A stretch of DNA of 64,000 nt from Acetobacterium woodii (GTDB taxonomy: Bacteria > Bacillota > Clostridia > Eubacteriales > Eubacteriaceae), in contig JACQZP010000020.1 of the NCBI GenBank assembly GCA_016213825.1, positions 62,001-126,000 of the forward strand. Direction: 5' to 3'. Within the stretch, counting starts at the first letter, position 1. Every line of letters begins with the position of its first letter. The notes beneath the pieces were generated by a model. It made no database searches and was not told the origin of the DNA. It saw only the letters and a program-made list of their open reading frames with translations. Made by a program: the position numbers and the translations under genes. Shown one piece after another: positions 53,287 to 62,259 of the stretch.

Positions 53287-54651
53287 ATGAAAGATATTCA
53301 CATTACAACTTTGGGATGTGATAAAAACACCATCGATTCAGAAATGATGATGGGTTTAATTGCAGAAAAAAAATACCATATCAATGAAGATCCCAGAGAA
53401 GCAGATATTATTATTGTTAATACCTGTTGTTTTATTCAATCCGCAAAAGAACAGTCGATTGAATATATCCTTGAGTATGTTGAACACAAAAACACCGGTA
53501 AATGTCAGCTGCTGATTGTTGCTGGCTGTATGGCAGAGCGCTATCATCAGGAACTCGCAACCGAGATTCCCGAAATTGATGGGTTTTTAGGCGTCGGGCA
53601 TTTTGACAATATTCTGGATTTAATCAGTCGTTTAGAAAGTCCTAATGACGATATTCAAGAACAGTTGCAAAATGATGTAAACCAATTTTTAGGTGATATT
53701 GATAAAGAAATTATTGAAGTAAAACGATACATCAAAGAAGGGACGGTTTCGACCTATGTTCGCATCAGCGAAGGCTGTGATCACGGCTGTACCTATTGTG
53801 TGATTCCAAAAATCCGGGGAAAATATCGAAGTCGAAAAAGCCAGGAAATATTTAACGAATTAAGTTTTTTGGAAAAAAAGGGTATAAAAGAGATTATCCT
53901 GATCGGACAAGATATTGCCCCCTATGGAAACGACCTTGATGAAGGCTTTGATTTGCCGGATTTGCTTGCAGATATTGCTGAGAACTTCAATTTCAAATGG
54001 ATTCGCATGATGTATCTTTATCCTGAAGGTATTACCGAAAAATTACTTGCAACGGTCAAACAATATCCATCCATCTGTCAGTATTTTGATATCCCGCTCC
54101 AGCATCTCGATGATCATGTATTAAAAAGAATGGGCCGAAAAATGTCTTTTGAACAAATTAAAGATTTGGTTTCATTGATTCGAAAGAGACTGCCTGATGC
54201 GGTACTACGAACTTCAATTATTACTGGCTTCCCTGGCGAAACCGCCAACAATCATCAAGAACTGCTTAAAGGAATCAACGCGTTAAAGTTTGACCATCTG
54301 GGGGTGTTTAAGTATTCCCAGGAAGAAGATACCCCGGCCGCAGTTTTCGAAAGCCAAGTTTCTGAGGATATAAAAGAAAAACGTTATGACGAAATTATGA
54401 TTGCCCAACAAATTATTTCGCAGGAAAATAAGGCGCGATTTATTGGAAGAACTCAGGAAGTATTAATAGAAGGAATCGAAGAAGATTCCTGTTTTGGGCG
54501 TTTTTACGGCGATGCACCTGAAATAGATGGGACTGTTTTTGTCGACAGCGCCGGAAGCATTTTAACAATCGGAAGTTTTTATTCCGTTAAAATAGTCAAT
54601 GCGTTAGAATATGATTTGATAGGAGATGTTGAAAATGAATTTACCAAATAA
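53287..54651 (+). CDS. rimO: Ribosomal protein S12 methylthiotransferase RimO
   Basis: RimO is a radical SAM enzyme that adds a methylthio group to an Asp of ribosomal protein S12. The 454-residue protein has the UPF0004 domain (TLGCDKNTIDSEMMMG), the radical SAM cluster Cys164, Cys168 and Cys171 in GCDHGCTYC, and a C-terminal TRAM domain. CinA and pgsA lie next. The start overlaps no other gene (6 bp after ftsK). Confidence 0.95.
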   Translation: MKDIHITTLGCDKNTIDSEMMMGLIAEKKYHINEDPREADIIIVNTCCFIQSAKEQSIEYILEYVEHKNTGKCQLLIVAGCMAERYHQELATEIPEIDGFLGVGHFDNILDLISRLESPNDDIQEQLQNDVNQFLGDIDKEIIEVKRYIKEGTVSTYVRISEGCDHGCTYCVIPKIRGKYRSRKSQEIFNELSFLEKKGIKEIILIGQDIAPYGNDLDEGFDLPDLLADIAENFNFKWIRMMYLYPEGITEKLLATVKQYPSICQYFDIPLQHLDDHVLKRMGRKMSFEQIKDLVSLIRKRLPDAVLRTSIITGFPGETANNHQELLKGINALKFDHLGVFKYSQEEDTPAAVFESQVSEDIKEKRYDEIMIAQQIISQENKARFIGRTQEVLIEGIEEDSCFGRFYGDAPEIDGTVFVDSAGSILTIGSFYSVKIVNALEYDLIGDVENEFTK

Positions 54652-55174
54652 AATTACAGTTGTCCGAATGATCATGATACCATTTTTTATTGCAGCTCTG
54701 CTGATCGATTTCCCATACCATCAGCCCATCGCAGCAGCCTTGTTTATTATCGCCTCGCTAACTGATAGTCTGGATGGTTATCTTGCCCGCAGCCGAAATC
54801 TGGTAACCGATTTTGGAAAATTCATGGATCCCTTAGCCGATAAGCTGTTGGTGTGTTCTGCCTTAATTTGTTTTGTCCAATTGGGCTCAGTTCCTGCCTG
54901 GATGGTTATTATTATTATCGCCAGAGAATTTGCCATCACCGGATTACGATCCTTAGCGGCGGCCGATGGTATTATCATTGCTGCCAGCAAATGGGGTAAA
55001 GCAAAAACAATCTCTCAAATGATTGCCATTATCCTGATGCTCTTTAATAACTGGCCATTCGAACTGATTAATATCCCGATGGCAACGATTATGATGTATG
55101 TCGCCACAGCACTGACCCTATACTCCGGAATCGATTATATCATCCTAAACAAAAAAGTATTCCGCTCGATGTAG
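54635..55174 (+). CDS. pgsA: CDP-diacylglycerol-glycerol-3-phosphate 3-phosphatidyltransferase
   Basis: PgsA makes phosphatidylglycerol phosphate, the committed step to phosphatidylglycerol and cardiolipin. The 179-residue membrane protein has the CDP-alcohol phosphotransferase signature DSLDGYLARSRNLVTDFGKFMDPLADK (Dx2DGx2ARx8Gx3Dx3D pattern). The ATG at 54635 follows AGGAG by nine nt; the TTG at 54626 is too close to it. It overlaps rimO by 17 bp. Confidence 0.95.
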   Translation: MNLPNKITVVRMIMIPFFIAALLIDFPYHQPIAAALFIIASLTDSLDGYLARSRNLVTDFGKFMDPLADKLLVCSALICFVQLGSVPAWMVIIIIAREFAITGLRSLAAADGIIIAASKWGKAKTISQMIAIILMLFNNWPFELINIPMATIMMYVATALTLYSGIDYIILNKKVFRSM

Positions 55175-55219
55175 TTGGCGTTTTGAATCGTAACAAATCA
55201 TCGTAATTCATAATAATGA

Positions 55220-55315
55220 TTTTTTGAAGCAGACGAGCCGCTGTATTTGGATTATCTGATCAATCAGACTGGATATGACTTCATTCTTAAAGTGACTTTG
55301 AAAGGAAACAAATAA
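55220..55315 (+). pseudogene. Open coding-like fragment ending on the cinA start codon
   Basis: This 31-codon open frame has no start codon preceded by a ribosome binding site. It begins after TGA at 55217-55219 and reads EADEPLYLDYLINQTGYD before FILKVTLKGNK. Its TAA overlaps the ATG of cinA (TAATG), as for translationally coupled genes. Codon use resembles its neighbours. I do not recognise the peptide; it may be the remnant of a lost gene that preceded cinA. Chance cannot be excluded. Confidence 0.3.
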
Positions 55316-56556
55316 TGAAATGTGAATTGATTTCTGTAGGTACTGAGCTTTTAGTAGGGGATACCCTCAATACCAATGTGCAGTATTTATCGCGAGAACT
55401 GTCTCTGTTGGGAATACGGGTATGTTATCATACAACCGTTGGCGATAATCCGAAACGTTTGGAAGAAGCGGTCAGAATTGCGTTTAACCGCAGTGATCTG
55501 ATTATCACCACCGGGGGACTTGGACCTACCCAGGATGATTTAACCAAAGAAGTGATTGCCGATATTTTTCATAAAAAACTGATCCAGGATGAAAAAACCA
55601 AAGAAGATTTGTTGCAGTACTTTGTAAATCGAGAATTTACGATGACACCCAACAATCTCAAACAGACATTTATTCCAGAAACAGCTGAAATTTTATTTAA
55701 TCCTGTTGGAACAGCTCCGGGAATTCTCATGAAAGAACAAGGCCGAATCATTATTATGCTGCCCGGACCGCCAAGAGAAATGACCCGGGTTTTCCAGGAA
55801 GCGGTACTGCCGATTTTAAAACAGGATCAGAATCAGTTGGTCATTTCCCGTTATTACAATCTATCCGACATTGGGGAATCAGCTGCCGAAGATCGACTGC
55901 TTGACCTTATTGATACGCAAATTAACCCGACCATTGCCACCTATGCAAAAATGGGAGAAGTGCTGATTCGCATTACCGCAAATGGCAATGATGAAAATGA
56001 AATGAATGCCTTGCTCGATAAGTATGAGGAAATCATGCTGCAGCGGTTTGAAGATAATATTTTTACGTTTTCAAAAGAATCCCTGCAGGAAACGGTCTGT
56101 AAATTATTGCTGGAAAAAAACATCAGCCTGGCCACTGCCGAATCCTGTACTGGTGGTTTAATTGCGGCGCTGCTCACTGAATATCCTGGTATTTCCAAGG
56201 TTTTTGGCACGGGGTTGGTTACCTACTCAAATGAAGCAAAAATTAATCTGTTAGGCGTTAAAAAAGAAACCCTTGAAAAATATGGTGCTGTCAGTGAAGA
56301 AACAGCCAGGGAAATGTGCGAAAATTTACAGAATATCTCAAAATCAATGATCAATGTTTCGGTTACGGGAATTGCCGGGCCGGACGGCGGCAGCGACGAA
56401 AAACCAGTTGGTCTTGTTTTTATTGGGATCTGTTATGATGGCGATACACAAATATTTAAGTATCATTTTAATGGTGAACGTAAGGTGGTACAGCAAAAAA
56501 CGGCCAATAAAGTCTTTCACCTGATCAGAAAAACCATAGTTGACAAAGCGAAATAA
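55315..56556 (+). CDS. cinA: CinA family nicotinamide-nucleotide amidase
   Basis: CinA proteins recycle NMN (C-terminal amidase) and have an N-terminal molybdopterin-binding-fold/ADP-ribose pyrophosphatase domain; in competent Gram-positives CinA is coexpressed with RecA. The 413-residue protein has ELISVGTELLVGDTLNTN at the start, TTGGLGPTQDDLT, and the amidase domain with TAESCTGGLIAALLTEYPGIS. The recA promoter lies inside its last codons. Confidence 0.95.
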   Translation: MKCELISVGTELLVGDTLNTNVQYLSRELSLLGIRVCYHTTVGDNPKRLEEAVRIAFNRSDLIITTGGLGPTQDDLTKEVIADIFHKKLIQDEKTKEDLLQYFVNREFTMTPNNLKQTFIPETAEILFNPVGTAPGILMKEQGRIIIMLPGPPREMTRVFQEAVLPILKQDQNQLVISRYYNLSDIGESAAEDRLLDLIDTQINPTIATYAKMGEVLIRITANGNDENEMNALLDKYEEIMLQRFEDNIFTFSKESLQETVCKLLLEKNISLATAESCTGGLIAALLTEYPGISKVFGTGLVTYSNEAKINLLGVKKETLEKYGAVSEETAREMCENLQNISKSMINVSVTGIAGPDGGSDEKPVGLVFIGICYDGDTQIFKYHFNGERKVVQQKTANKVFHLIRKTIVDKAK

Positions 56557-56568
56557 AATAGCTATAAT
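56540..56568 (+). promoter_or_regulatory. Consensus sigma-A promoter of recA
   Basis: TTGACA (56540-56545) and TATAAT (56563-56568) match consensus at all 12 positions with a 17-bp spacer. The -35 lies within the last codons of cinA. Confidence 0.9.
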
Positions 56569-56580
56569 AAAACAAAGTAA

Positions 56581-56592
56581 GAACGAATGTTC
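56581..56592 (+). promoter_or_regulatory. LexA (DinR) box in front of recA
   Basis: GAACGAATGTTC matches the Gram-positive SOS box GAAC-N4-GTTC exactly. It lies about 5-15 bp after the expected start point, where bound LexA would block transcription. Confidence 0.88.
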
Positions 56593-56616
56593 TAATAAGA
56601 AATAGGATGGTTGCAA

Positions 56617-57705
56617 ATGGCTGAAAAAATAAAAACAAATGAGCAATTTACTGATAAACAAAAGGCCCTTGATGCGGCGCTGAAAAACATTGAAAGAAGT
56701 TTTGGTAAAGGTGCCGTAATGCGTCTTGGCGATGATGCTGCCAAACTGAACGTCGAAGTCATTTCGACCTCATCAATTGGTCTGGACATGGCACTCGGCG
56801 TCGGTGGAGTCCCCCGGGGACGGGTTGTCGAAATATATGGACCTGAATCTTCCGGTAAAACGACCATTGCGCTTCATATTATTGCTGAAGCACAAAAAGC
56901 GGGCGGAAATGCTGCCTTTGTCGACGCTGAACATGCGTTGGATCCCACCTATGCTAAGGCTCTAGGCGTCGATATTGATAATCTCTTGGTCGCACAGCCT
57001 GATACCGGAGAACAGGCAATGGAAATTGTCGAAGCCTTAGTACGAAGTAATGCCATTGACGTTGTGGTTATTGACTCGGTGGCGGCACTCGTTCCGCGAG
57101 CTGAAATTGATGGCGAAATGGGGGATTCACACATGGGTCTCCAGGCCCGCTTGATGTCACAAGCGCTGAGAAAATTAACTGGTGTCATTAAAAAATCGAA
57201 CACCACGACGATTTTCATCAATCAGTTAAGAGAAAAAATCGGGGTCATGTTTGGAAACCCGGAAACCACCACAGGCGGGAAGGCCCTAAAATTTTACGCA
57301 TCCGTCAGAATTGATGTGCGACGAATTGAATCCCTTAAAAAAGGCACCGAAATTATTGGTAATCGAACCCGGGCGAAGATTGTCAAAAACAAAATTGCAC
57401 CGCCATTCAAACAGGCAGAGTTTGATATTATGTATGGTAAAGGTATCTCCAAAGAAGGCGATCTTCTGGATGTTGGGGTCGATTTTGGAATTGTCGATAA
57501 ATCGGGCTCCTGGTTTTCCTACGGGGAACAGCGTTTGGGGCAAGGCCGAGACAATTCAAAAGAATATCTGATGGCAAATCCTGAGGTTGCTGATGCTATT
57601 GAAAAAGAAATACGTGAAAAAAATGCACTAAGTAAGGTTGTGGCAGAACCTGAAGAAGCAGATGAAATTGATGAAAGCTTAATCGATGATGACGATATTA
57701 TCTAA
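56617..57705 (+). CDS. recA: Recombinase RecA
   Basis: RecA forms filaments on single-stranded DNA for recombination, SOS induction and transformation. The 362-residue protein has Walker [10 protein letters not shown] near 75-83, the conserved [16 protein letters not shown] region, and an acidic C-terminus ([17 protein letters not shown] region). I chose the ATG at 56617, six nt after AGGATGG. The promoter and LexA box are directly upstream. Confidence 0.98.
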   Translation: MAEKIKTNEQFTDKQKALDAALKNIERSFGKGAVMRLGDDAAKLNVEVISTSSIGLDMALGVGGVPRGRVVEIYGPESSGKTTIALHIIAEAQKAGGNAAFVDAEHALDPTYAKALGVDIDNLLVAQPDTGEQAMEIVEALVRSNAIDVVVIDSVAALVPRAEIDGEMGDSHMGLQARLMSQALRKLTGVIKKSNTTTIFINQLREKIGVMFGNPETTTGGKALKFYASVRIDVRRIESLKKGTEIIGNRTRAKIVKNKIAPPFKQAEFDIMYGKGISKEGDLLDVGVDFGIVDKSGSWFSYGEQRLGQGRDNSKEYLMANPEVADAIEKEIREKNALSKVVAEPEEADEIDESLIDDDDII

Positions 57706-57730
57706 AAGTAGTTATTAAAGAAGAAAATAA

Positions 57731-57766
57731 TTCAAAAAAGAACCTTTTTAGGGTTCTTTTTTTGAA
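57731..57766 (+). terminator. Rho-independent terminator of recA
   Basis: TTCAAAAAAGAACC (57731-57744) pairs with GGTTCTTTTTTTGAA (57752-57766) with one extra T; the T7 tract is in the 3' arm. Confidence 0.85.
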
Positions 57767-57802
57767 TTTAAAAAAATAACCCTTTAGTCTGACCTTTGTT
57801 TC

Positions 57803-57831
57803 TTGACACTATTTTCAAAAGAGTATAAAAT
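57803..57831 (+). promoter_or_regulatory. Promoter of rny
   Basis: TTGACA (57803-57808), 17-bp spacer, TAAAAT (57826-57831), giving a leader of about 45 nt. Confidence 0.75.
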
Positions 57832-57880
57832 ATAGATCATGATGAGTAGATTAAAAATATAGCAAACAGTTTATAGGGAG

Positions 57881-59425
57881 GTGAAAATTATAGACATACT
57901 AACAATTATTTTATTCATTGGCATTATTGTCGCTTTTGTTATTGGTTATTTTGTGCGCAAGAATATTGCTGAAGGCAAGATAAGAAATGCTGAATTAACC
58001 GCCACAACAATTGTAAATGATGCCGTTAAAGAAGGTGAAACTTTAAAAAAGGAAATTCTATTTGATGCAAAGGAAGAATCCCTGAAATTAAAAGAATCCC
58101 TTGAGAAAGATAACAAGGAACGCAGAGCCGAACTTCAGAAGCTTGAAAATCGACTTGTTTCAAAAGAAGAAAACCTTGAAAAGAAATTAACAAATCTAGA
58201 ACGCAACGAAGAGGCTCTTACCAAAAGAGGCAAAGAACTGGAAAAGAAAAAAGAAAAATTGGATAGTTTGTATGATGAAGAAGTAAAGGAACTTGAACGT
58301 ATATCCGGTCTTACATATGATGAAGCAAAAGAAATTTTACTTGAAGATATTAGCAAGGATACACGTCGAGAGGCTGCCATCATGATCCGCCAAATTGAAG
58401 TTGAATCAAAGGCAGTTGCTGATAAAAAAGCAAAGGAGCTTATTGCTCAGTCGATTCAACGTTGCGCAGCTGATCATGTAGCCGAACAAACGATTACAGT
58501 TGTCAACTTACCAAATGACGAAATGAAAGGCCGTATTATCGGTCGTGAAGGTCGAAATATCCGAACATTGGAAACATTAACGGGTATTGACTTGATCATT
58601 GATGATACCCCAGAAGCAGTCATTCTTTCCGGTTTTGATCCCATCCGTCGGGAAGTGGCCAGACTTTCGTTAGAAAAACTGATCATTGATGGTCGAATCC
58701 ATCCTGCCAGAATTGAAGAGATGGTGAAGAAATCACAAAAAGAAGTTGAAAACCATATTAAAGAAGTAGGGGAACAAGCTTGTTTTGATACTGGAATTCA
58801 TGGCCTGCATCCTGAGATTGTCAGATTACTTGGACGTTTAAAATACCGAACCAGTTATGGTCAAAATGTTTTAAAACACTCCATAGAAGTCTCTCATTTA
58901 GCTGGTATCATGGCAGCTGAATTGGATGGCAACATTAAAGTTGCTAAACGTGCAGGATTACTACACGATATTGGAAAAGCTATTGATCATGAGGTCGAAG
59001 GGCCACATGTTGAAATTGGAGTCAATGTATTAAAGAAATACAAGGAAAATAAGAATGTCATTCATGCTGTAGAAGCTCATCATGGTGATGTTGAAGCACG
59101 AACAATGGAAGCCGTTCTCGTTCAGTCAGCAGATGCCATTTCGGCAGCACGACCTGGCGCTCGTCGGGAAACACTTGTTTCCTATATCCAACGATTACAG
59201 GAACTTGAAACCATTGCCATGTCATTTGAAGGCGTAGAAAAATCTTATGCCATTCAAGCAGGACGTGAAGTAAGAATTATGGTTAAACCAAATGAAGTTG
59301 ATGATGATGAAATGATTTTATTATCACGGGAAATTGCTAAGAAAATTGAAGCAGAAATGGAATATCCAGGAAATATTAAAGTTAATCTGATTCGTGAAAC
59401 CAGAGCAAGTGACTATGCTAAATAG
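57881..59425 (+). CDS. rny: Ribonuclease Y
   Basis: RNase Y is the membrane-bound endoribonuclease that starts mRNA decay in many Firmicutes. The 514-residue protein has an N-terminal transmembrane helix ([20 protein letters not shown]), a long coiled coil (about 30-180), a KH domain with [15 protein letters not shown] near 217-231 and an HD domain with [12 protein letters not shown] near 359-370. The only NTG start is a GTG at 57881 whose first base is the last G of the GGGAGG site; initiation at the ATT at 57887 is possible. A terminator separates it from ymdB. Confidence 0.95.
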   Translation: MKIIDILTIILFIGIIVAFVIGYFVRKNIAEGKIRNAELTATTIVNDAVKEGETLKKEILFDAKEESLKLKESLEKDNKERRAELQKLENRLVSKEENLEKKLTNLERNEEALTKRGKELEKKKEKLDSLYDEEVKELERISGLTYDEAKEILLEDISKDTRREAAIMIRQIEVESKAVADKKAKELIAQSIQRCAADHVAEQTITVVNLPNDEMKGRIIGREGRNIRTLETLTGIDLIIDDTPEAVILSGFDPIRREVARLSLEKLIIDGRIHPARIEEMVKKSQKEVENHIKEVGEQACFDTGIHGLHPEIVRLLGRLKYRTSYGQNVLKHSIEVSHLAGIMAAELDGNIKVAKRAGLLHDIGKAIDHEVEGPHVEIGVNVLKKYKENKNVIHAVEAHHGDVEARTMEAVLVQSADAISAARPGARRETLVSYIQRLQELETIAMSFEGVEKSYAIQAGREVRIMVKPNEVDDDEMILLSREIAKKIEAEMEYPGNIKVNLIRETRASDYAK

Positions 59426-59430
59426 TCTTT

Positions 59431-59456
59431 AAGGGGAGATAATCTCCCCTTTTTTT
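59431..59456 (+). terminator. Terminator between rny and ymdB
   Basis: AGGGGAGAT and ATCTCCCCT pair around a single A, realistically with a 3-5 nt loop, followed by six T. Confidence 0.85.
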
Positions 59457-59490
59457 AATAATTTTTCTTATTACAGATAAAGGACAGACT

Positions 59491-60294
59491 ATGAATATAT
59501 TAATACTGGGTGACGTCTATGGCCGACCCGGACGCACGATTTTAAAAAAAGAGTTGCCTCAGATCATTTCCGAGTACCAGATTGATTTTACCATTGTTAA
59601 TGGGGAAAATGCCTCGGGCGGAAATGGGCTGACTTCGAAAAATGCCAAAGAATTGCTGAACCTACCAATTGATGTGATAACCATGGGTAATCATGTCTGG
59701 CAACAAAAGGAGCTACTGGAAACAATCGATAATTTTTCACAGATTATTCGTCCGCTAAACTATCCAGAGCCTTGTCCAGGCAAAGGGTATGCTGTTTTTT
59801 CCTGTGAATTAAATAACCAAACAACAAAAAAAATCTGTGTGGTCAATTTATCTGGACAAATATTCATGCCCAGTTTAAACTGTCCCTTTAACGCCATGCT
59901 ACCAATCATGGAGGAGCTTAAAGAATCTGCCGATCTGATCCTGATTGATTTTCATGCCGAAGCAACATCGGAAAAAATAGCGTTTGGTTATTTCATGGAT
60001 GGTTATGCCACCGCGGTTTACGGTACCCACACCCATGTCCAAACGGCCGATGAGCGGATCTTACAAGGCGGCACTGCCTACATCACCGATATTGGCATGA
60101 CTGGTCCCTTGGACGGCGTCATCGGCGTTGATAAACAAATTATTATTGACAGTATGCTGACCAAAAGACCCAATCGGTTTGTCACAGCTACCGGTGCGGT
60201 GCAAATCAATGGCATTGTACTGGAAATAGATGAAATTGAAAACAAGGTGAGCAAAATCACTCGCTTATATAAAACCTATGAGACAACTACCTAA
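59491..60294 (+). CDS. ymdB: YmdB-like metallophosphodiesterase (TIGR00282 family)
   Basis: This 267-residue calcineurin-like phosphodiesterase starts ILGDVYGRPGR and has IVNGENASGGNGLT, MGNHVWQQKE and TAVYGTHTHVQTAD, giving the His/Asp/Asn ligands of a two-metal site. YmdB of Bacillus hydrolyses 2',3'-cAMP and affects biofilm and motility choice; the same role here is inferred. It follows rny as in Bacillus, though a terminator lies between. spoVS, the next gene in Bacillus, is absent. Confidence 0.93.
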   Translation: MNILILGDVYGRPGRTILKKELPQIISEYQIDFTIVNGENASGGNGLTSKNAKELLNLPIDVITMGNHVWQQKELLETIDNFSQIIRPLNYPEPCPGKGYAVFSCELNNQTTKKICVVNLSGQIFMPSLNCPFNAMLPIMEELKESADLILIDFHAEATSEKIAFGYFMDGYATAVYGTHTHVQTADERILQGGTAYITDIGMTGPLDGVIGVDKQIIIDSMLTKRPNRFVTATGAVQINGIVLEIDEIENKVSKITRLYKTYETTT

Positions 60295-60370
60295 TAACAA
60301 GGGATTCTAACGAACTCTGTAATTTATAACCTAATATTGATTTAATTTGAAAGGATTAACAGAAACTATT

Positions 60371-61804
60371 ATGAAAGCATATTACGAAAACCCATTAATT
60401 GAACGCTACTCTTCCAAGGAAATCCTCCATATTTTTTCGGCCGACAATAAATTTCAAACCTGGCGAAAACTGTGGGTAGCATTGGCCGAAGCAGAAAGCG
60501 AACTGGGGCTTAATATTACTGAAGAACAAATTGAAGAACTGCGAACAAATATTACCAACATCGACTATGAGCTTGCTGCCCAAAAAGAAAAAGAACTGCG
60601 GCATGATGTTATGGCGCATGTGTATACCTATGGCGCGCAGTGTCCTAAAGCGAAAGGGATTATCCATCTGGGCGCGACAAGTGCCTATGTGGGGGACAAT
60701 ACTGATGTCATTGTTTATACCGAAGGATTAATCCATGTTCGCAAACAACTGATCAACTTGATTAATCACCTGTCTCTCTTTGCCGCCAACTATAAAGATT
60801 TGCCAACCTTAGGTTTTACCCACTTTCAGCCAGCCCAATTAACCACTATCGGTAAACGCGCCTGTTTGTGGATTCAGGATTTATTAATGGATTTAGCTGA
60901 TCTTGATCACGTCATCAGTAACGTTAAACTGCTTGGAGTAAAAGGAACAACGGGTACCCAGGCTAGTTTTATGGAACTTTTTGACAATGATCATGCAAAA
61001 GTTAAAAAGCTGGATGTTCTGGTCGCTGAAAAAATGGGATTCAAAAAATCATTTGCCGTCAGCGGACAAACCTATTCAAGAAAATTCGATTCCCAGGTGT
61101 TAAACGTCTTAAGCGGCATCGCCCAAACGCTGACCAAATTTGCGACCGACGTGCGTTTGCTCCAAAACTTGAAAGAAGTGGAAGAACCCTTTGAAAAAAG
61201 TCAAATCGGCTCCTCTGCCATGGCTTACAAGCGAAATCCGATGCGGTCAGAACGGATCTGCTCACTGGCTCGTTATATCATCGTCAATGCACTTAATCCT
61301 GCATTAACAGCATCTGCTCAATGGTTTGAGCGAACCCTGGATGATTCTGCTAATAAGCGAATCAGCATCCCCGAAGGTTTTTTAGCTACCGACGCGATCT
61401 TAATGATTGCCATGAATGTTTCTGAAAACCTGGTCGTTTATCCGAAGGTTGTTCTGCAGCATATTAATGCGGAGCTGCCGTTTATGGTAACTGAAAATAT
61501 TATCATGGAAGGGGTTAAGCGAGGCGGCGATCGTCAGGAGCTCCACGAAAAAATCAGAGTACTTTCCATGGAAGCCGGAAATACAGTTAAAGTCGAAGGT
61601 AAACCCAATGACTTAATTGAAAGAATCCTAAAGGATGGGTCATTTAATTTAAAAGCCGAAGATGTTGATGCGCTTCTTGATCCCAGCCTCTATGTTGGGC
61701 GGGCACCGCAACAGGTTGATGATTTCATTCTAGACGAAGTGAATCCGATTTTGGAAACTAACCGAGAACTGCTTAATTTAAGCAAGATTGATTTAAAGGT
61801 TTAA
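60371..61804 (+). CDS. purB: Adenylosuccinate lyase
   Basis: PurB cleaves SAICAR and adenylosuccinate in purine synthesis. The 477-residue protein has the fumarase/ASL signature SSAMAYKRNPMRSERI near 281-296 and GATSAYVGDNTD near 101. The start ATG at 60371 gives the typical N-terminus MKAYYENPLIERYSSKE, but the nearest AAAGGA is about 16 nt upstream, longer than usual. It is separate from any other pur gene. Confidence 0.95.
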   Translation: MKAYYENPLIERYSSKEILHIFSADNKFQTWRKLWVALAEAESELGLNITEEQIEELRTNITNIDYELAAQKEKELRHDVMAHVYTYGAQCPKAKGIIHLGATSAYVGDNTDVIVYTEGLIHVRKQLINLINHLSLFAANYKDLPTLGFTHFQPAQLTTIGKRACLWIQDLLMDLADLDHVISNVKLLGVKGTTGTQASFMELFDNDHAKVKKLDVLVAEKMGFKKSFAVSGQTYSRKFDSQVLNVLSGIAQTLTKFATDVRLLQNLKEVEEPFEKSQIGSSAMAYKRNPMRSERICSLARYIIVNALNPALTASAQWFERTLDDSANKRISIPEGFLATDAILMIAMNVSENLVVYPKVVLQHINAELPFMVTENIIMEGVKRGGDRQELHEKIRVLSMEAGNTVKVEGKPNDLIERILKDGSFNLKAEDVDALLDPSLYVGRAPQQVDDFILDEVNPILETNRELLNLSKIDLKV

Positions 61805-61845
61805 AACATTTCAAAATAAATACATCAAAATATTTCATAAATATA

Positions 61846-61874
61846 TTGACATCTGTCGCTTCAGCAATTATAAT
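61846..61874 (+). promoter_or_regulatory. Consensus promoter of tRNA-Trp
   Basis: TTGACA (61846-61851) and TATAAT (61869-61874) with a 17-bp spacer, 12 of 12 consensus positions. Confidence 0.88.
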
Positions 61875-61891
61875 ATAGTAGTTGCTGTTGT

Positions 61892-61967
61892 AGGGGTATA
61901 GCTCAGTTGGTAGAGCAGTGGTCTCCAAAACCACGTGCCGAGGGTTCAAGTCCTTCTGCCCCTGCCA
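61892..61967 (+). tRNA. tRNA-Trp (CCA anticodon)
   Basis: This 76-nt cloverleaf has acceptor AGGGGTA with TGCCCCT, D loop AGTTGGTAGA, anticodon stem GTGGT/ACCAC around CTCCAAA (anticodon CCA), T loop GGTTCAAGTCC and an encoded 3' CCA. It is a single tRNA transcription unit. Confidence 0.97.
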
Positions 61968-61985
61968 TTTTTTATGTAATAGTAC

Positions 61986-62024
61986 AGAACTTCAATTCAT
62001 GATATGAGTTGGAGTTCTTTTATT
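61986..62024 (+). terminator. Terminator of tRNA-Trp
   Basis: AGAACTTCAA (61986-61995) pairs with TTGGAGTTCT (62009-62018) with one T-G pair, followed by a T-rich run. Confidence 0.75.
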
Positions 62025-62259
62025 TATCAGAAAATATTAAAACCAGTCTCGCTAATAAAAAAATATTTAATTATGAAAGAATTAAAATAAAACTTTCATA
62101 ATTATAAAAATAAACTTAATATTTACTGAAACTGAAGATAAAAAAGGGATTATTTAAAATTGTCTTTCAAAAAAGCATAAAATAATAATAAATTAACTTT
62201 ATCTGGAACAGCTTTTAAGGTATAATTGTATAAAATAAGTGAGATAGAGGAGATTGATG
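62025..62259. other. AT-rich leader region before the citrate synthase gene
   Basis: No gene is seen in this AT-rich stretch. A TATAAT at 62221-62226 is the likely -10 of the citrate synthase gene, with no good -35. The start would leave only a short leader. Confidence 0.45.
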
